This document shows, in pieces, positions 39,941-48,798 of a stretch of DNA of 64,000 nucleotides. The position numbers and the translations under genes are program-made. Below the pieces are notes generated by a model. It saw only the letters and a list, made by a program, of their open reading frames with translations, had not been told where the DNA came from and ran no database searches. Positions within the stretch are counted from its first letter, which is position 1; the number at the start of each line of letters is the position of its first letter. The stretch is taken from positions 1-64,000 of the IMG/VR virus record IMGVR_UViG_3300022700_000179; one strand, 5' to 3'. The DNA is from a virus.

Positions 39941-40081
39941 GGTCCGGGTGATGCAGAAACGGCCTACTTCGCAATTGGTCGGTTGTCGCGGGTTCGATCC
40001 CCGCCTCCTTGGGTTATCAATCCTAGGGAGTAGCTCAGAGGACAGAGCACCGGGTAGCTGTTTTGATTGTTTCCCCGAACC
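39941..40081 (+). ncRNA. Y-RNA-like RNA B with permuted tRNA-like module
   Basis: The outer stem GGTCCGGG/CCCCGAACC (one mismatch), GGGTGATGC, TACTTCG and TTTCCCCGA blocks are present. The apical part is T-arm GCGGG-TTCGATC-CCCGC, a 9-bp acceptor hairpin closed by TTATCAAT, then D-arm GCTC-AGAGGACA-GAGC. This T-acceptor-D order is the tRNA mimic known from bacterial YrlA RNAs. Helix AAACGGC/GCTGTTT joins both parts. Confidence 0.8.
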
Positions 40082-40084
40082 TTT

Positions 40085-40213
40085 CCGGGTGATGCAGAGA
40101 TAAGTTACTTCGATATTTGGCATATTGAGTTTAGGTTCGATTCCTAACCATTCTACGCAAAGTAGGTGGGCCCTGGGCGGGCGCTGTTGACTTATCTTGA
40201 CTATTTCCCCGAT
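40085..40213 (+). ncRNA. Y-RNA-like RNA C with permuted tRNA-like module
   Basis: CCGGG TGATGC, TACTTCG and TTTCCCCGA blocks; helix GATAAGT/ACTTATC (7 bp perfect). The module has T-arm TTAGG-TTCGATT-CCTAA, an acceptor hairpin around GCAAA and a D-like arm GCCC…GGGC. It starts 3 nt after unit B, so these are tandem genes or one processed transcript. Confidence 0.78.
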
Positions 40214-40223
40214 TTTTACTGGT

Positions 40224-40307
40224 ATCTGGGTGATGCTGCCAAAAGTTACTTCGCATCTGATTTGTATCAGCTCAGCTAAAAGACTTTTGGCGATTATTTC
40301 CCCGAGT
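40224..40307 (+). ncRNA. Y-RNA-like RNA D
   Basis: GGGTGATGC, TACTTCG and TTTCCCCGA blocks with a perfect 9-bp helix GCCAAAAGT/ACTTTTGGC. The apical part is short and contains CAGCTCAGC, a remnant of a D-arm-like sequence. It ends 65 nt before the Ro60 start. Confidence 0.75.
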
Positions 40308-40371
40308 TTATCGCGTCCTGCGAATCCGTGCTACGACTGTGTAGTACACAAACAACATTAGAGGTGACAAA

Positions 40372-42165
40372 ATGCGTGTAGGGACTGGAAAGAGGAGCGT
40401 GACTGACCGCGCCGTGCGCGAAGCCTTGTCTCGGGCTACTGAACAGCGGTATGTAGGTGGACCGGCGTTTGATCTAGCTGATCCGGTCCAGCGTCTTATA
40501 TTTACTATCGGGTCTGGATTTTTTGGTGAGGATAAGTTTTACGACAGTCTACAGCCAACGGACGTGCAGGGTCACCGAACCGCAAAGGCGAGTTTGTCTA
40601 CCTATAAAGGTGAAACCTTAGTTCACCCTGAGAATATAAAGGATCGGTTTGGGTTTAACGAGTCTGCGCGGGATCTAGTTCGGACTATGCGTGAGATTGC
40701 TGAAGAAAAGAACTTCGAGGATTTACTAATACTAGCCAGGTGGGCGCGTGAGGACTTGAATCTTAGGCAGACGCCTATCATGGCTCTGGTTATATCTGCA
40801 CGGGCAGAGTTTGAACTGGGTCGTGGTAGTGGGTTGATTCGTAAGTATACGCCGTTGATTCTTCGTCGGGCAGACGAACCGAAACGGGCTTTTGCGGCCT
40901 ACCGTCACCTTTTCATGGAGGGGGCAGACGGTCGACGTAAAGGATCATTCCCGAAGCAATTTGCGCGTGGTTTGATTGAGTCTCTACAGCAGTTTAACGA
41001 GTATCAGATCTTGAAATATGACTCATCACGTGAGGCGCCCACTTTCAAGGATTTGGCTATTTTTCTATCACGGTACGAAGGTCGTGGAAAAGGACGCCCT
41101 CGACGATCTAATATGCGTCCATTCTCGCACGCCATGGCAAAATATTTGATTGATGGTGAGATAAACGCGAAAGCACTTCCCAAAGTGGCTGCTAGGGCGA
41201 AGCTTTTCAAGTTGAAGACGTGGTGCCCTACTGCCAAAAAACTGGCATTAGAGGGTGATGTTACTTGGGAAAATTTGATAAGCCACTTTGGTTCTACAAA
41301 GGCAACATGGGGATGGTTGATTCAAAATAGAAAATTGCCTTACATGGCAATGTTACGTAACTTGCGGAACTTAGAAAAAGTGGGCCTGTCTGATAGTGAT
41401 TGGGAGCGTGTTTACTCTTACCTTACTTCTGATGTAAATCATAGGCAGATGCCATTTCGGTTTCTGTCTGCTCGGAAAGAGGTGAGCCACCAAACTGCAC
41501 GGTCAGCTATAGATATAGCTCTGGATAAGTCGGTTCAGAACATTCCGGATTTGGGCGGTAAGACTTTTATCATGGTGGATGCCTCAGGTTCGATGGACGC
41601 GCTTGTTTCAAAACGTTCCACCATAAGCTGCAAAGAAGTTGGTATGGCGATGGCGGCGGTCTTGGCTAAGCGTGTTGGTCGTAGGGCTCGGCTCGGTGTG
41701 TTTGGGACTCGTTTCCAGCTCGTCAGCTTTTCTGAAGCGAATTCTGTCATGGCAATCGTCAACCAGCTTAAGGATGCAGGAATCCAGGTCGGCCATGCTA
41801 CTCACGCACATTTAGGCCTTGTGTGGGCGTTGGGGAAGTATACCGGCTTCAACGCGGAGGAATTTGATCGAGTTATCATCGTAAGTGACATGAACTGCTA
41901 TTCAGAGAACTTTTTACGGAACGGTACTGATTTGGTAAGCCTTTTGGCAGAATATCGTCATACGGTCAATCCGGATGTGTTTTTCTACAGCTTGAACATT
42001 TCTGGAGGTAACCAATCCCAGATGGATCCAAAAAACGACAGAACACTTTTGATGAGCGGATGGTCCGAGAAGGTCTTCCATCTGATCGCACAGTTCGAGA
42101 ATCCGGGCACATTGCCCACAATCGACGCGTTACGTGATAGGTTTAGCTATTCTACAGCTAGCTAA
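40372..42165 (+). CDS. Ro60/Rsr homologue (TROVE plus vWA domains)
   Basis: 597 aa with GAGGTGAC upstream. Residues about 30-380 show TROVE-type HEAT repeats (DLVRTMREIAEEKNFEDLLILARWAREDLNLRQTPIMAL as positions 100-138, then YEGRGKGRP and WENLISHFGS). The vWA domain has MIDAS DASGS (Asp403, Ser405, Ser407) and VIIVSDMN. Ro60 forms a ring that holds misfolded RNA ends and binds Y RNA on its surface. Four Y-RNA-like genes lie directly upstream on the same strand, as in bacterial rsr loci. Confidence 0.9.
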   Translation: MRVGTGKRSVTDRAVREALSRATEQRYVGGPAFDLADPVQRLIFTIGSGFFGEDKFYDSLQPTDVQGHRTAKASLSTYKGETLVHPENIKDRFGFNESARDLVRTMREIAEEKNFEDLLILARWAREDLNLRQTPIMALVISARAEFELGRGSGLIRKYTPLILRRADEPKRAFAAYRHLFMEGADGRRKGSFPKQFARGLIESLQQFNEYQILKYDSSREAPTFKDLAIFLSRYEGRGKGRPRRSNMRPFSHAMAKYLIDGEINAKALPKVAARAKLFKLKTWCPTAKKLALEGDVTWENLISHFGSTKATWGWLIQNRKLPYMAMLRNLRNLEKVGLSDSDWERVYSYLTSDVNHRQMPFRFLSARKEVSHQTARSAIDIALDKSVQNIPDLGGKTFIMVDASGSMDALVSKRSTISCKEVGMAMAAVLAKRVGRRARLGVFGTRFQLVSFSEANSVMAIVNQLKDAGIQVGHATHAHLGLVWALGKYTGFNAEEFDRVIIVSDMNCYSENFLRNGTDLVSLLAEYRHTVNPDVFFYSLNISGGNQSQMDPKNDRTLLMSGWSEKVFHLIAQFENPGTLPTIDALRDRFSYSTAS

Positions 42166-42178
42166 CTTTGTTGATTTG

Positions 42179-42532
42179 CTACTTCTGTCTCTTCTTCGTA
42201 GTTATCTTGTGTTTTGTCTTCCAGAAGTTGTACAGTTCCTTAATCAGTTTATCCTCCGGGATTTCCTTCTTACGTACTCTCCGATAAAAAGCAACTACAA
42301 TTAAGGCCCGCATGTCTTCAACTGAACGGATGCCTTGTTGTTCCAGGTGCATACGGAGTGGGGCCCCTTCTTTGAGCCACACTTTTTCTACGAATGACCC
42401 TACAGTTCTATAGCATTTCCATAGTTCTGCGGGCTTGTAGTTGGCGACTATTTCCACATAAGCTTTAGGCGTTCTCCGATCCAGTTCCTTCAGCCCTTCC
42501 TGAATGTTTCTCGGTTGGCTTTCGTAATACAT
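42179..42532 (-). CDS. Hypothetical basic protein (117 aa)
   Basis: Leftward, converging on Ro60 with a 13-nt gap. Helical, with a very basic C terminus (KTKHKITTKKRQK). No family was recognised. It may bind RNA or DNA through the tail. Confidence 0.6.
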   Translation of the reverse strand: MYYESQPRNIQEGLKELDRRTPKAYVEIVANYKPAELWKCYRTVGSFVEKVWLKEGAPLRMHLEQQGIRSVEDMRALIVVAFYRRVRKKEIPEDKLIKELYNFWKTKHKITTKKRQK

Positions 42533-42704
42533 GCGGCTCCTTCTGTGTGTACTCTTCTAGTGTGATTCCAACTTGCTTCCTTGTCAAGCCGAGTATAGTT
42601 GGGTTGGTTGAACTACCGTGAACTTGGTTATTCTATAGTGTGGAGTACCCAGTCTCTTAACGGGTACAGTTCTGTCAACAAACTTGTTTAGAGGGAGTTC
42701 CGAA

Positions 42705-43136
42705 ATGGCAACCGTAACTGTAGAAACCAGTGCAGTTTATCTCACAGTACAGAATCTCAGCAGCTGGTCCATTGTAGCGATGAACCGCAAGCTTGGACCT
42801 GGAGCCTCTGCTGACGTTCCTCGTCGGTATATTAATTACTGGCGTGCCAAAGATCTAGCCGAGCTAGTTAACAAGGGGTATATCTCTATCACCATCGATA
42901 ACCAGGTCTACTCGCTGTCGGGTTACGGTCCGTTGAGCGTAGAGTTCATCCAGGGACTGGCAGAGCCTACGGCAGCACCTTTTTCTGGGCTGCTCACTTT
43001 TGCCAACGCTGACCGTCCTGGGGTTGGTGGGATGCCTGATGGGACGATGATCTGGAATACAGATACTCTGATTCCTAATTGGGCTGATGCAACCTCGGGT
43101 ACTGGGTGGGTCGACGCTACTGGTGCAGACGTCTAA
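42705..43136 (+). CDS. Putative virion protein (143 aa)
   Basis: ATG 42705 with GAGGGAG upstream. Beta-rich, Gly/Ala/Thr-rich, with LTFANADRPGVGGMPDGTMIWNTD, which looks like a tail-fibre or capsid-decoration hairpin. It is followed by a very strong terminator, so it is probably a highly expressed monocistronic virion gene. Confidence 0.6.
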   Translation: MATVTVETSAVYLTVQNLSSWSIVAMNRKLGPGASADVPRRYINYWRAKDLAELVNKGYISITIDNQVYSLSGYGPLSVEFIQGLAEPTAAPFSGLLTFANADRPGVGGMPDGTMIWNTDTLIPNWADATSGTGWVDATGADV

Positions 43137-43172
43137 TCCAGTTCTGCAGTTCGGCTGCCTTTTACTATATAT

Positions 43173-43217
43173 GCGCTGCTAGGCGGGGGGTCTAGTGTCT
43201 TCCCCGCCTAGCAGCGC
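43173..43217 (+). terminator. Perfect 16-bp terminator hairpin
   Basis: GCGCTGCTAGGCGGGG (43173-43188) pairs perfectly with CCCCGCCTAGCAGCGC (43202-43217), 13-nt loop, followed by ACTTTTGA. It separates the virion gene 42705 from the head operon. Confidence 0.85.
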
Positions 43218-43235
43218 ACTTTTGAGGTATAAAAC

Positions 43236-44243
43236 ATGAGGGTTTCTACACTTTATCCTGTACGTAAGGCACCTAGGTATGCGATGAGCATATCGACCAC
43301 TACTGCTGCGGAAGGCGAGCCGAAGATAAGTAAAGAATTGCATGAACTTATTGGTAAATTTCTACTTCGTATAGTTGAGTCTGTGGGTCCACAGAGTAGG
43401 AATCCAGTAGAAGAAATACAAGATGAACTTGCGCTTGCTCGAGTGAACTACTATTCAGATGTCGACTTCTTGCTAGATCTGTTTTCTCAAAATCCGATTA
43501 TAGGTCGGACACCGTTATCCAGCATCCTACCCGACCCAATGCCAGATGACATCTCTCTGCTAAAAGTGATCGGATCAGCCGTAGACCGTCTTTTGCTCCG
43601 GGTTGCATCCAGATGGTACAAGCATGAGTTTGGTGACGCAAAAGACAAAAAAGCGGCAGCGACCGATTTTTACGTTTATTACGACGACATACCTTATTAC
43701 GTTTTTGGTTTGGTGAAAGCTGAAGATGTGGCGCAGCTTCCTTACAGTTCGCAGGATGTACTGATACTAACGAGAAATTATTTGGACACCTTGTCCGAAC
43801 TAACGAAGGAGCATCCGGAAGCGGACGCCGCTGCTTTGCTTAAACAGTACCCACCGAGTAATAAAGATGTCAACCCAAAAGAATTGGCTGACGTAATTGG
43901 TAATGAGCCCTCTTTAGCTTTCGCAAATATCGGTCCGATTTTGAAGGAATACAAGCATGGGGATGTGTATGCAGCTGCCAGAGCTGCGTTGGACTCTGCT
44001 GTGTTTGTAAACGCTAAAGAGATAATAGAATCTGGTACTTGGAGACCCCAAGCTGTAGACCATGACACTGAGGTAGACATTCACCCCCCTGAGGGGATAG
44101 ATGACGTAACAGACGAGGAGGAAGGTGCGGAACGACCTAGTGCAGAAGAGGGTACAAAAGTAGAAAAACCCAAAAGTCCTAGTCAGAGTCCCTCTGGTCC
44201 CATGCCACCTCATAAGTTAGATCAGAGTTCAAGGCCAGTCTAG
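43236..44243 (+). CDS. Hypothetical protein at the start of the head/packaging operon
   Basis: 335 aa. N-terminal helical part and a disordered Pro/Ser/Glu-rich C-terminal tail (about residues 280-335). RKAPRYAMS near the N terminus is only weakly similar to the shared module. The next gene starts in its stop codon region. It could be a head or neck component; no motif supports a specific role. Confidence 0.6.
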   Translation: MRVSTLYPVRKAPRYAMSISTTTAAEGEPKISKELHELIGKFLLRIVESVGPQSRNPVEEIQDELALARVNYYSDVDFLLDLFSQNPIIGRTPLSSILPDPMPDDISLLKVIGSAVDRLLLRVASRWYKHEFGDAKDKKAAATDFYVYYDDIPYYVFGLVKAEDVAQLPYSSQDVLILTRNYLDTLSELTKEHPEADAAALLKQYPPSNKDVNPKELADVIGNEPSLAFANIGPILKEYKHGDVYAAARAALDSAVFVNAKEIIESGTWRPQAVDHDTEVDIHPPEGIDDVTDEEEGAERPSAEEGTKVEKPKSPSQSPSGPMPPHKLDQSSRPV

Positions 44244-45346
44244 TGCCTATTTACGATTATCATTATCGGACTTTGAGTCCAGACATTTGGAAGTCCGATG
44301 AGCTGACTTTGAACGCTAACACTCAGCGTTTTTTACAGGAACAGCTTTCTCGTAGGTTTAGTGAGAACAAAGGTATTTACTTGGTTGGAGATCTCACGGG
44401 CCATTATTACTCACCAACTTCCGATTTGGACTTACTAATTGTGGCACCTAGGAGTAAGGTAAAAGATTACTTACACGAAGCCGAGATGGTCAGTGGTTTT
44501 TACTTGGACAATACAGACCATCTGGTGAATTTTCATATTGTTGGGGAGGAAACCGTACCAGAAGCATTGGCGGAAAAGTTCGGACCTCTATTCAATGTAA
44601 CCGCGAATACTTGGGTCGGGCGCCGCGTGTTGGGTCTTACTGAGATGACTAATGTCGATTCACTAATGCGTACTGTAAACTGGAAATTGTATAAGAAACG
44701 TAACTCGCTCGAACTCTATCCGTATAAATGGAGAATTATATCTGAAGCTTTTTCTCAGTTAGCTAAAGACGACCGTGAGCAAGTACTTTCTACCATGAAG
44801 TATACTGCACGCAAGGTAGAAAAAAATATACGGAAAGTGCTAAAAGGCTTTAATGATGCTGCTGTTTGGAAAAATTCTTCAGTCTTTGCTTCTTCTTTAC
44901 GGGACGGCGGCCAAGACGTCGTAGACGACTTTGCTTTGTCCGGCGAACTCCCTGCCAAAGTTATGGCTGCTATTATACATCATTATAGGTATGAAGATGT
45001 GGTCGATAAGTTGGAAGATCTCCATAGTAAAATACAGAGAAGCGAAGAAGACTTTTTACGTACCACTGCACCCTCTTACAACCCTACCCCACATAATCCC
45101 GATCCTGTAGGTATCGACGCTAGTGTGCATACTGCGGATACCGCCACGCAAAAATATATGTGGCAGCGCCTTGATTTTGTTGCCGATATGATTATTAGGC
45201 ACTACGGGGGGTATGGGCAGGCGCTAGACACCGTTTTCAAAATATGTTCTTACATTTTAGAGAAGAGTCGTTACGTTGGTACTGATTCGCGGAGACGTAG
45301 GATAGTCTATCGTCTATATCGCAAGTATTACTTGCGTATTGACTAG
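44243..45346 (+). CDS. Nucleotidyltransferase-fold protein in the packaging operon
   Basis: 367 aa, GTG start overlapping the previous gene by 1 nt. GIYLVGDLTGHYYSPTSDLDLLIVA (about residues 43-67) is the hG…DhD motif of the polymerase-beta superfamily, with SDLDL providing both metal-binding Asp. A helical C-terminal part follows. It may add nucleotides to RNA, or transfer a nucleotide to a protein. It is unusual next to terminase genes. Confidence 0.6.
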   Translation: MPIYDYHYRTLSPDIWKSDELTLNANTQRFLQEQLSRRFSENKGIYLVGDLTGHYYSPTSDLDLLIVAPRSKVKDYLHEAEMVSGFYLDNTDHLVNFHIVGEETVPEALAEKFGPLFNVTANTWVGRRVLGLTEMTNVDSLMRTVNWKLYKKRNSLELYPYKWRIISEAFSQLAKDDREQVLSTMKYTARKVEKNIRKVLKGFNDAAVWKNSSVFASSLRDGGQDVVDDFALSGELPAKVMAAIIHHYRYEDVVDKLEDLHSKIQRSEEDFLRTTAPSYNPTPHNPDPVGIDASVHTADTATQKYMWQRLDFVADMIIRHYGGYGQALDTVFKICSYILEKSRYVGTDSRRRRIVYRLYRKYYLRID

Positions 45347-45359
45347 TTGGAGGTTCAGT

Positions 45360-45980
45360 ATGCCGTCAAGTGAGTGGAAGACGAGCCAAGTTAACGGTTA
45401 CGCAGCAGTAGTACTGAGTGGCGACACAAACGCTGTAAAGACAGCAAAGGCCGTTTACAAGGCTCTAGGTATGGCAATTCAAGATTCATCTCCAACTAGC
45501 CTTATTTTGCAGGATGTCAAAGAACCTGATATACAGGAAGTATCAGATATTGCTGAGAGCAACGGCTTGTATATAGCAAGCAAAAATGGTCCGAGGAAAT
45601 ATCTGGTACGATCAAGAAAACAAGTTCGTAAAGCTCTGCGGCTCAGTCTGCAAACAGGTAAATGGTATTTTGCGGAGTATGCTGAGGATTCTTATCCTTT
45701 GGTATACATACGCAATATGAGCATTGAAAACATCAGAAATGGTGATGCGGCGGAAGAAGCACAAATGTTCGAAGTAGAACTACTTGGGACAAATGATTCT
45801 ACACCTGTGTCTCTTACCTATAACGCACGAGATCTAGCACGTTTAGGGCTGCGTCCGGCTACCACCGAAGATTTCGCAGCGTACAGCATGATTTCACCCC
45901 CTTTAGAGCAATTAGTTCCGGCATTTGCTCGGCAGGCTCCAAACTTGGCTCACTTGGCCAATTTTAACAGAGAGTGCTAA
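45360..45980 (+). CDS. Hypothetical protein
   Basis: 206 aa from ATG 45360 with GGAGG upstream; ATG 45339 in the same frame lies in the previous gene. Alpha/beta with YLVRSRKQVRKALRLSLQTGKWYFAEY. No motif was recognised. Probably part of the head operon. Confidence 0.6.
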   Translation: MPSSEWKTSQVNGYAAVVLSGDTNAVKTAKAVYKALGMAIQDSSPTSLILQDVKEPDIQEVSDIAESNGLYIASKNGPRKYLVRSRKQVRKALRLSLQTGKWYFAEYAEDSYPLVYIRNMSIENIRNGDAAEEAQMFEVELLGTNDSTPVSLTYNARDLARLGLRPATTEDFAAYSMISPPLEQLVPAFARQAPNLAHLANFNREC

Positions 45981-45986
45981 AAACTC

Positions 45987-46631
45987 ATGGCTTGTGACTT
46001 CTGCGAGAGTATCCCCCGTAGCTTGGTTGCGGAGTTGAACGATGATCTACGCGAAGGGGATGATTCTGCTGCTGTTCTAGCAGAGAGATATGATACAACT
46101 GTTGAGGCTATCGAAGTTCACGAACGGAATTGCCTATACGCTGACAATGACGGGTACGACGAACTAGATCGTATGATAAAGCAGCTAGATATTGCAGCAT
46201 CTCGTAGCATGCGTACTTATAAGGAGAATAGTAAAAATTTCGAGGCTATGGACCATTTCATAGCTCTTACTAAAGAAAAACGTGCTGCTATTGTGGCCAA
46301 AGAGCGTTTACGGCCATCTGACGAGTTTGTCAAGGAGATAGCTACTAAGATTCTGTCACCTCTGATAAAGCGAATAATAATAGTCAACACGGAGGAGGTT
46401 GAACGTCTTAGAACCGCATTGTTCTCTATTACAGACGCTCGGATACACAAGAAGATCGATCGAGCACTGAAGGACTCATTGCGCAATTCAGGTAGGAGAT
46501 TAGCGTTGGAGTGTGACGCACTGCTTCCAACCCTCCAGAAGATATTCAATGCGCAAGAGTCTACTGTAAAGGATTTGGGGCTCGATGGTGAGGCAAGTCA
46601 AGAAGACACAGCGGATCCAAAACTAAACTAG
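45987..46631 (+). CDS. Putative terminase small subunit
   Basis: 214 aa. The N terminus FCESIPRSLVAELNDDL…AVLAERYDTTVEAIEVHERNC combines a C-x2-C…H…C zinc pattern with a short HTH-like segment (residues about 25-45), then long helices. A DNA-recognising small terminase upstream of TerL would fit the gene order. The identification rests on position and general layout only. Confidence 0.45.
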   Translation: MACDFCESIPRSLVAELNDDLREGDDSAAVLAERYDTTVEAIEVHERNCLYADNDGYDELDRMIKQLDIAASRSMRTYKENSKNFEAMDHFIALTKEKRAAIVAKERLRPSDEFVKEIATKILSPLIKRIIIVNTEEVERLRTALFSITDARIHKKIDRALKDSLRNSGRRLALECDALLPTLQKIFNAQESTVKDLGLDGEASQEDTADPKLN

Positions 46632-46745
46632 CAACAGTTCCCTCCATTTAACCGCGCCGACCCGAAACTCACAGGGAAAACATAGTTGTATATGCTGTAA
46701 ACTGGGTTGCAGACACCCTTTAGTTTGCAGGAAAGGAGCACACCT

Positions 46746-47723
46746 ATGAAAAAATCAGTGTTCAGCTTGTTGGCTTTTTACTTAATCTCTTTTTTAGGCC
46801 TGTCTGGTGTACTTGCGGATAGGGCTTCCCAGAAAAGTAGTAACTACAGTAAACTACATAAGTCGTTTTATGTAGAATCGGGTCGTACTTTGTCTTTACC
46901 CGATCCGTTGCTGAACCTGAAAAAGAAGATCCCGGAAGACGTAGTCTCTTCAGAAGAATACAAAGAGACTCGAAAAGCCCGAATTGCAGACCTAGTCGTT
47001 TCTCTTAAAGCAATCGAGGACCGTGGTGTACGGTTGCGCGATAAAGATCGTATTAAAATAGCGGACGCTGCTCTGCATGCTGAGGAGAGGACCGGGGTTG
47101 ACGCTGTGGTGATGCTGGCGGTTGGGCGTATGGAGTCTGACTTCCGGGGTCTGATGTTGCTAAATACCAGGTGTAAAGCAGGATTGCAGTTTAAGGGGTG
47201 CTTTGCTGATTGCGGTATGACGCAGCACCACGTACGCGGGGATAGGGGTAAGGTTATTCGTTATTGCAAAAAACTGAATCGTAATCCCAGACTCTCATTC
47301 TTGAAGAGCGCACAAGAAATAGCCCGGCATGTAAAGTGGTGTCTGGCCCGAAAACACCAAAAATGGCATCTGCCCCTGCGACGGTGTGTGCTAAATCGCT
47401 ACAACCAAGGGTATCGCTATAAGACTATTAGGCGTTGCCGTAAGCGGGTGTGGGATTACTACCATACCTCTAGAGCTTTAGGTGATTCTTGGAAAGAGCG
47501 TCGATTCCCATGCAAGTACTTACGCAGAGTACGCAACCAGAGCAAACCCGATTGGTACTCAGAGACTAAGAAATGCACTCGTACCCTTCGTAGATGTGTT
47601 TCTAGGGCCGCCTATTGGAAGAAGCTCACTTGTTTCGAGTATGGTGCACGTAATAAGGCACGGTTAAAAAAAAGCTGCCGTCGTTGCTATAGTATTCCCA
47701 AAATAAGTACGGATTACTACTAG
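46746..47723 (+). CDS. Exported lytic-transglycosylase-like protein
   Basis: 325 aa from ATG 46746 with GGAAAGGAG. Signal peptide MKKSVFSLLAFYLISFLGLSGVLA. TGVDAVVMLAVGRMESDF (catalytic Glu in MESDF), CGMTQ and NRYNQG correspond to the E, GLMQ-like and YNxG blocks of the SLT fold. An Arg- and Cys-rich C-terminal half (more than ten Cys) is unusual and suggests a disulfide-rich, wall-binding part. It may act in lysis or in cell-wall remodelling. CTGTAAAC lies about 45 nt upstream. Confidence 0.7.
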   Translation: MKKSVFSLLAFYLISFLGLSGVLADRASQKSSNYSKLHKSFYVESGRTLSLPDPLLNLKKKIPEDVVSSEEYKETRKARIADLVVSLKAIEDRGVRLRDKDRIKIADAALHAEERTGVDAVVMLAVGRMESDFRGLMLLNTRCKAGLQFKGCFADCGMTQHHVRGDRGKVIRYCKKLNRNPRLSFLKSAQEIARHVKWCLARKHQKWHLPLRRCVLNRYNQGYRYKTIRRCRKRVWDYYHTSRALGDSWKERRFPCKYLRRVRNQSKPDWYSETKKCTRTLRRCVSRAAYWKKLTCFEYGARNKARLKKSCRRCYSIPKISTDYY

Positions 47724-47901
47724 CTGTCGTAGACGGTCCTCTGTTAGGTACCCACCCACCTTTTCCTCTTTTTCTTTCTTCAAATCGGATAATTAAGGTT
47801 ACTTTATAGTGTGGTGCCATTCTCACCACCTGGTGTAGTAGTTTGTTGTATTAAACCGGGTATTCGTGGTCGTAGCCTTGTTGTACCACTTCTTCATAAC
47901 A

Positions 47902-48270
47902 ATGGCTAAGTCGATCCCTCAGCCAATAGACTGGGGAATTGGTCTAAGTCTGCTCAGTTTACTTGTTTCGGTAATTGTGACCTTTATAATACTGATCCTT
48001 AAGAAGAAAAGTAGAGTAGAAGAGGAGCTGAGAAAGGCACAATTTAGCGCGTTAGAGAAGGACATATCTAATGTACTCCATACCTGTGCACGGCTGGAGG
48101 ATCAACTGAAATCTGTCGAGAGCGAGTTTAAAAGTCATTATGGCGGCTGCTCGAAGAAATTCGTATTGAAGGACGTCTATTCTGAGGTTCTACGCGCACA
48201 ACGTGAAGAAGTGCAAGATATAAAGAAGATGTTGACCCAGCAATCGGATGTAATCGAAAAGTTAAGGTAA
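47902..48270 (+). CDS. Membrane-anchored coiled-coil protein
   Basis: 122 aa from ATG 47902; GTG 47866 is an alternative. One transmembrane helix (about 14-35) is followed by KKKSR and a long coiled coil (EEELRKAQFSALEKDI…LEDQLKSVESEF). The layout resembles i-spanins or holin accessory proteins, next to the exported transglycosylase. The 178 nt upstream (47724-47901) hold a TATAGT box at about 47797 and no other gene. Confidence 0.6.
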   Translation: MAKSIPQPIDWGIGLSLLSLLVSVIVTFIILILKKKSRVEEELRKAQFSALEKDISNVLHTCARLEDQLKSVESEFKSHYGGCSKKFVLKDVYSEVLRAQREEVQDIKKMLTQQSDVIEKLR

Positions 48271-48283
48271 GGAGAATGGTGCA

Positions 48284-48793
48284 ATGGATGAGGCTAGAAA
48301 CACTGGGAACTCTACATTTCCCGCGGCAGTTGACTTGTCTGAGCTAGATGAACTGGTAGATGATGAGTTGGGGCTGGAGCCATCATCCACAGCGGATATT
48401 TTAGAAGATTCTGCGGATAAACCATTACCGCGACCGCGTTCTTCCACGGAGTACAGTAAACATTTTGGTACGCAAACCTCTTTAGACCTATGTGAGCATT
48501 GCGATGACTTATGTGATGAGAGCTGTGCTGACGTTAGTAATATTGTCGAAGCAGAATTAGTACATCCATATGACAAAATAATAAAAGAAGAAAAACGCAA
48601 TCATACTACAACAGGCGTTATCCGTATTATGCGCGCAAACGGGGACGACGAAGCAGCAGATTTACTAGAGGAAATACGTGGTCTAACTAATGATGTATCA
48701 AACGTGCTGGATGGGCTCTCTGAATTGCACAAACGGCGTACTGGTAGCTACCCCCGTCTGAGCACTCAAACTAATGATAAAGAATCTAAGTAA
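48284..48793 (+). CDS. Hypothetical acidic protein before terminase
   Basis: 169 aa with AAGGAGAATGG. Very acidic N-terminal half (ELDELVDDELGLE), a Cys cluster CEHCDDLCDESC, and a helical C-terminal half. It ends 5 nt before TerL. It may be a packaging accessory protein. No family. Confidence 0.6.
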   Translation: MDEARNTGNSTFPAAVDLSELDELVDDELGLEPSSTADILEDSADKPLPRPRSSTEYSKHFGTQTSLDLCEHCDDLCDESCADVSNIVEAELVHPYDKIIKEEKRNHTTTGVIRIMRANGDDEAADLLEEIRGLTNDVSNVLDGLSELHKRRTGSYPRLSTQTNDKESK

Positions 48794-48798
48794 AAGTC

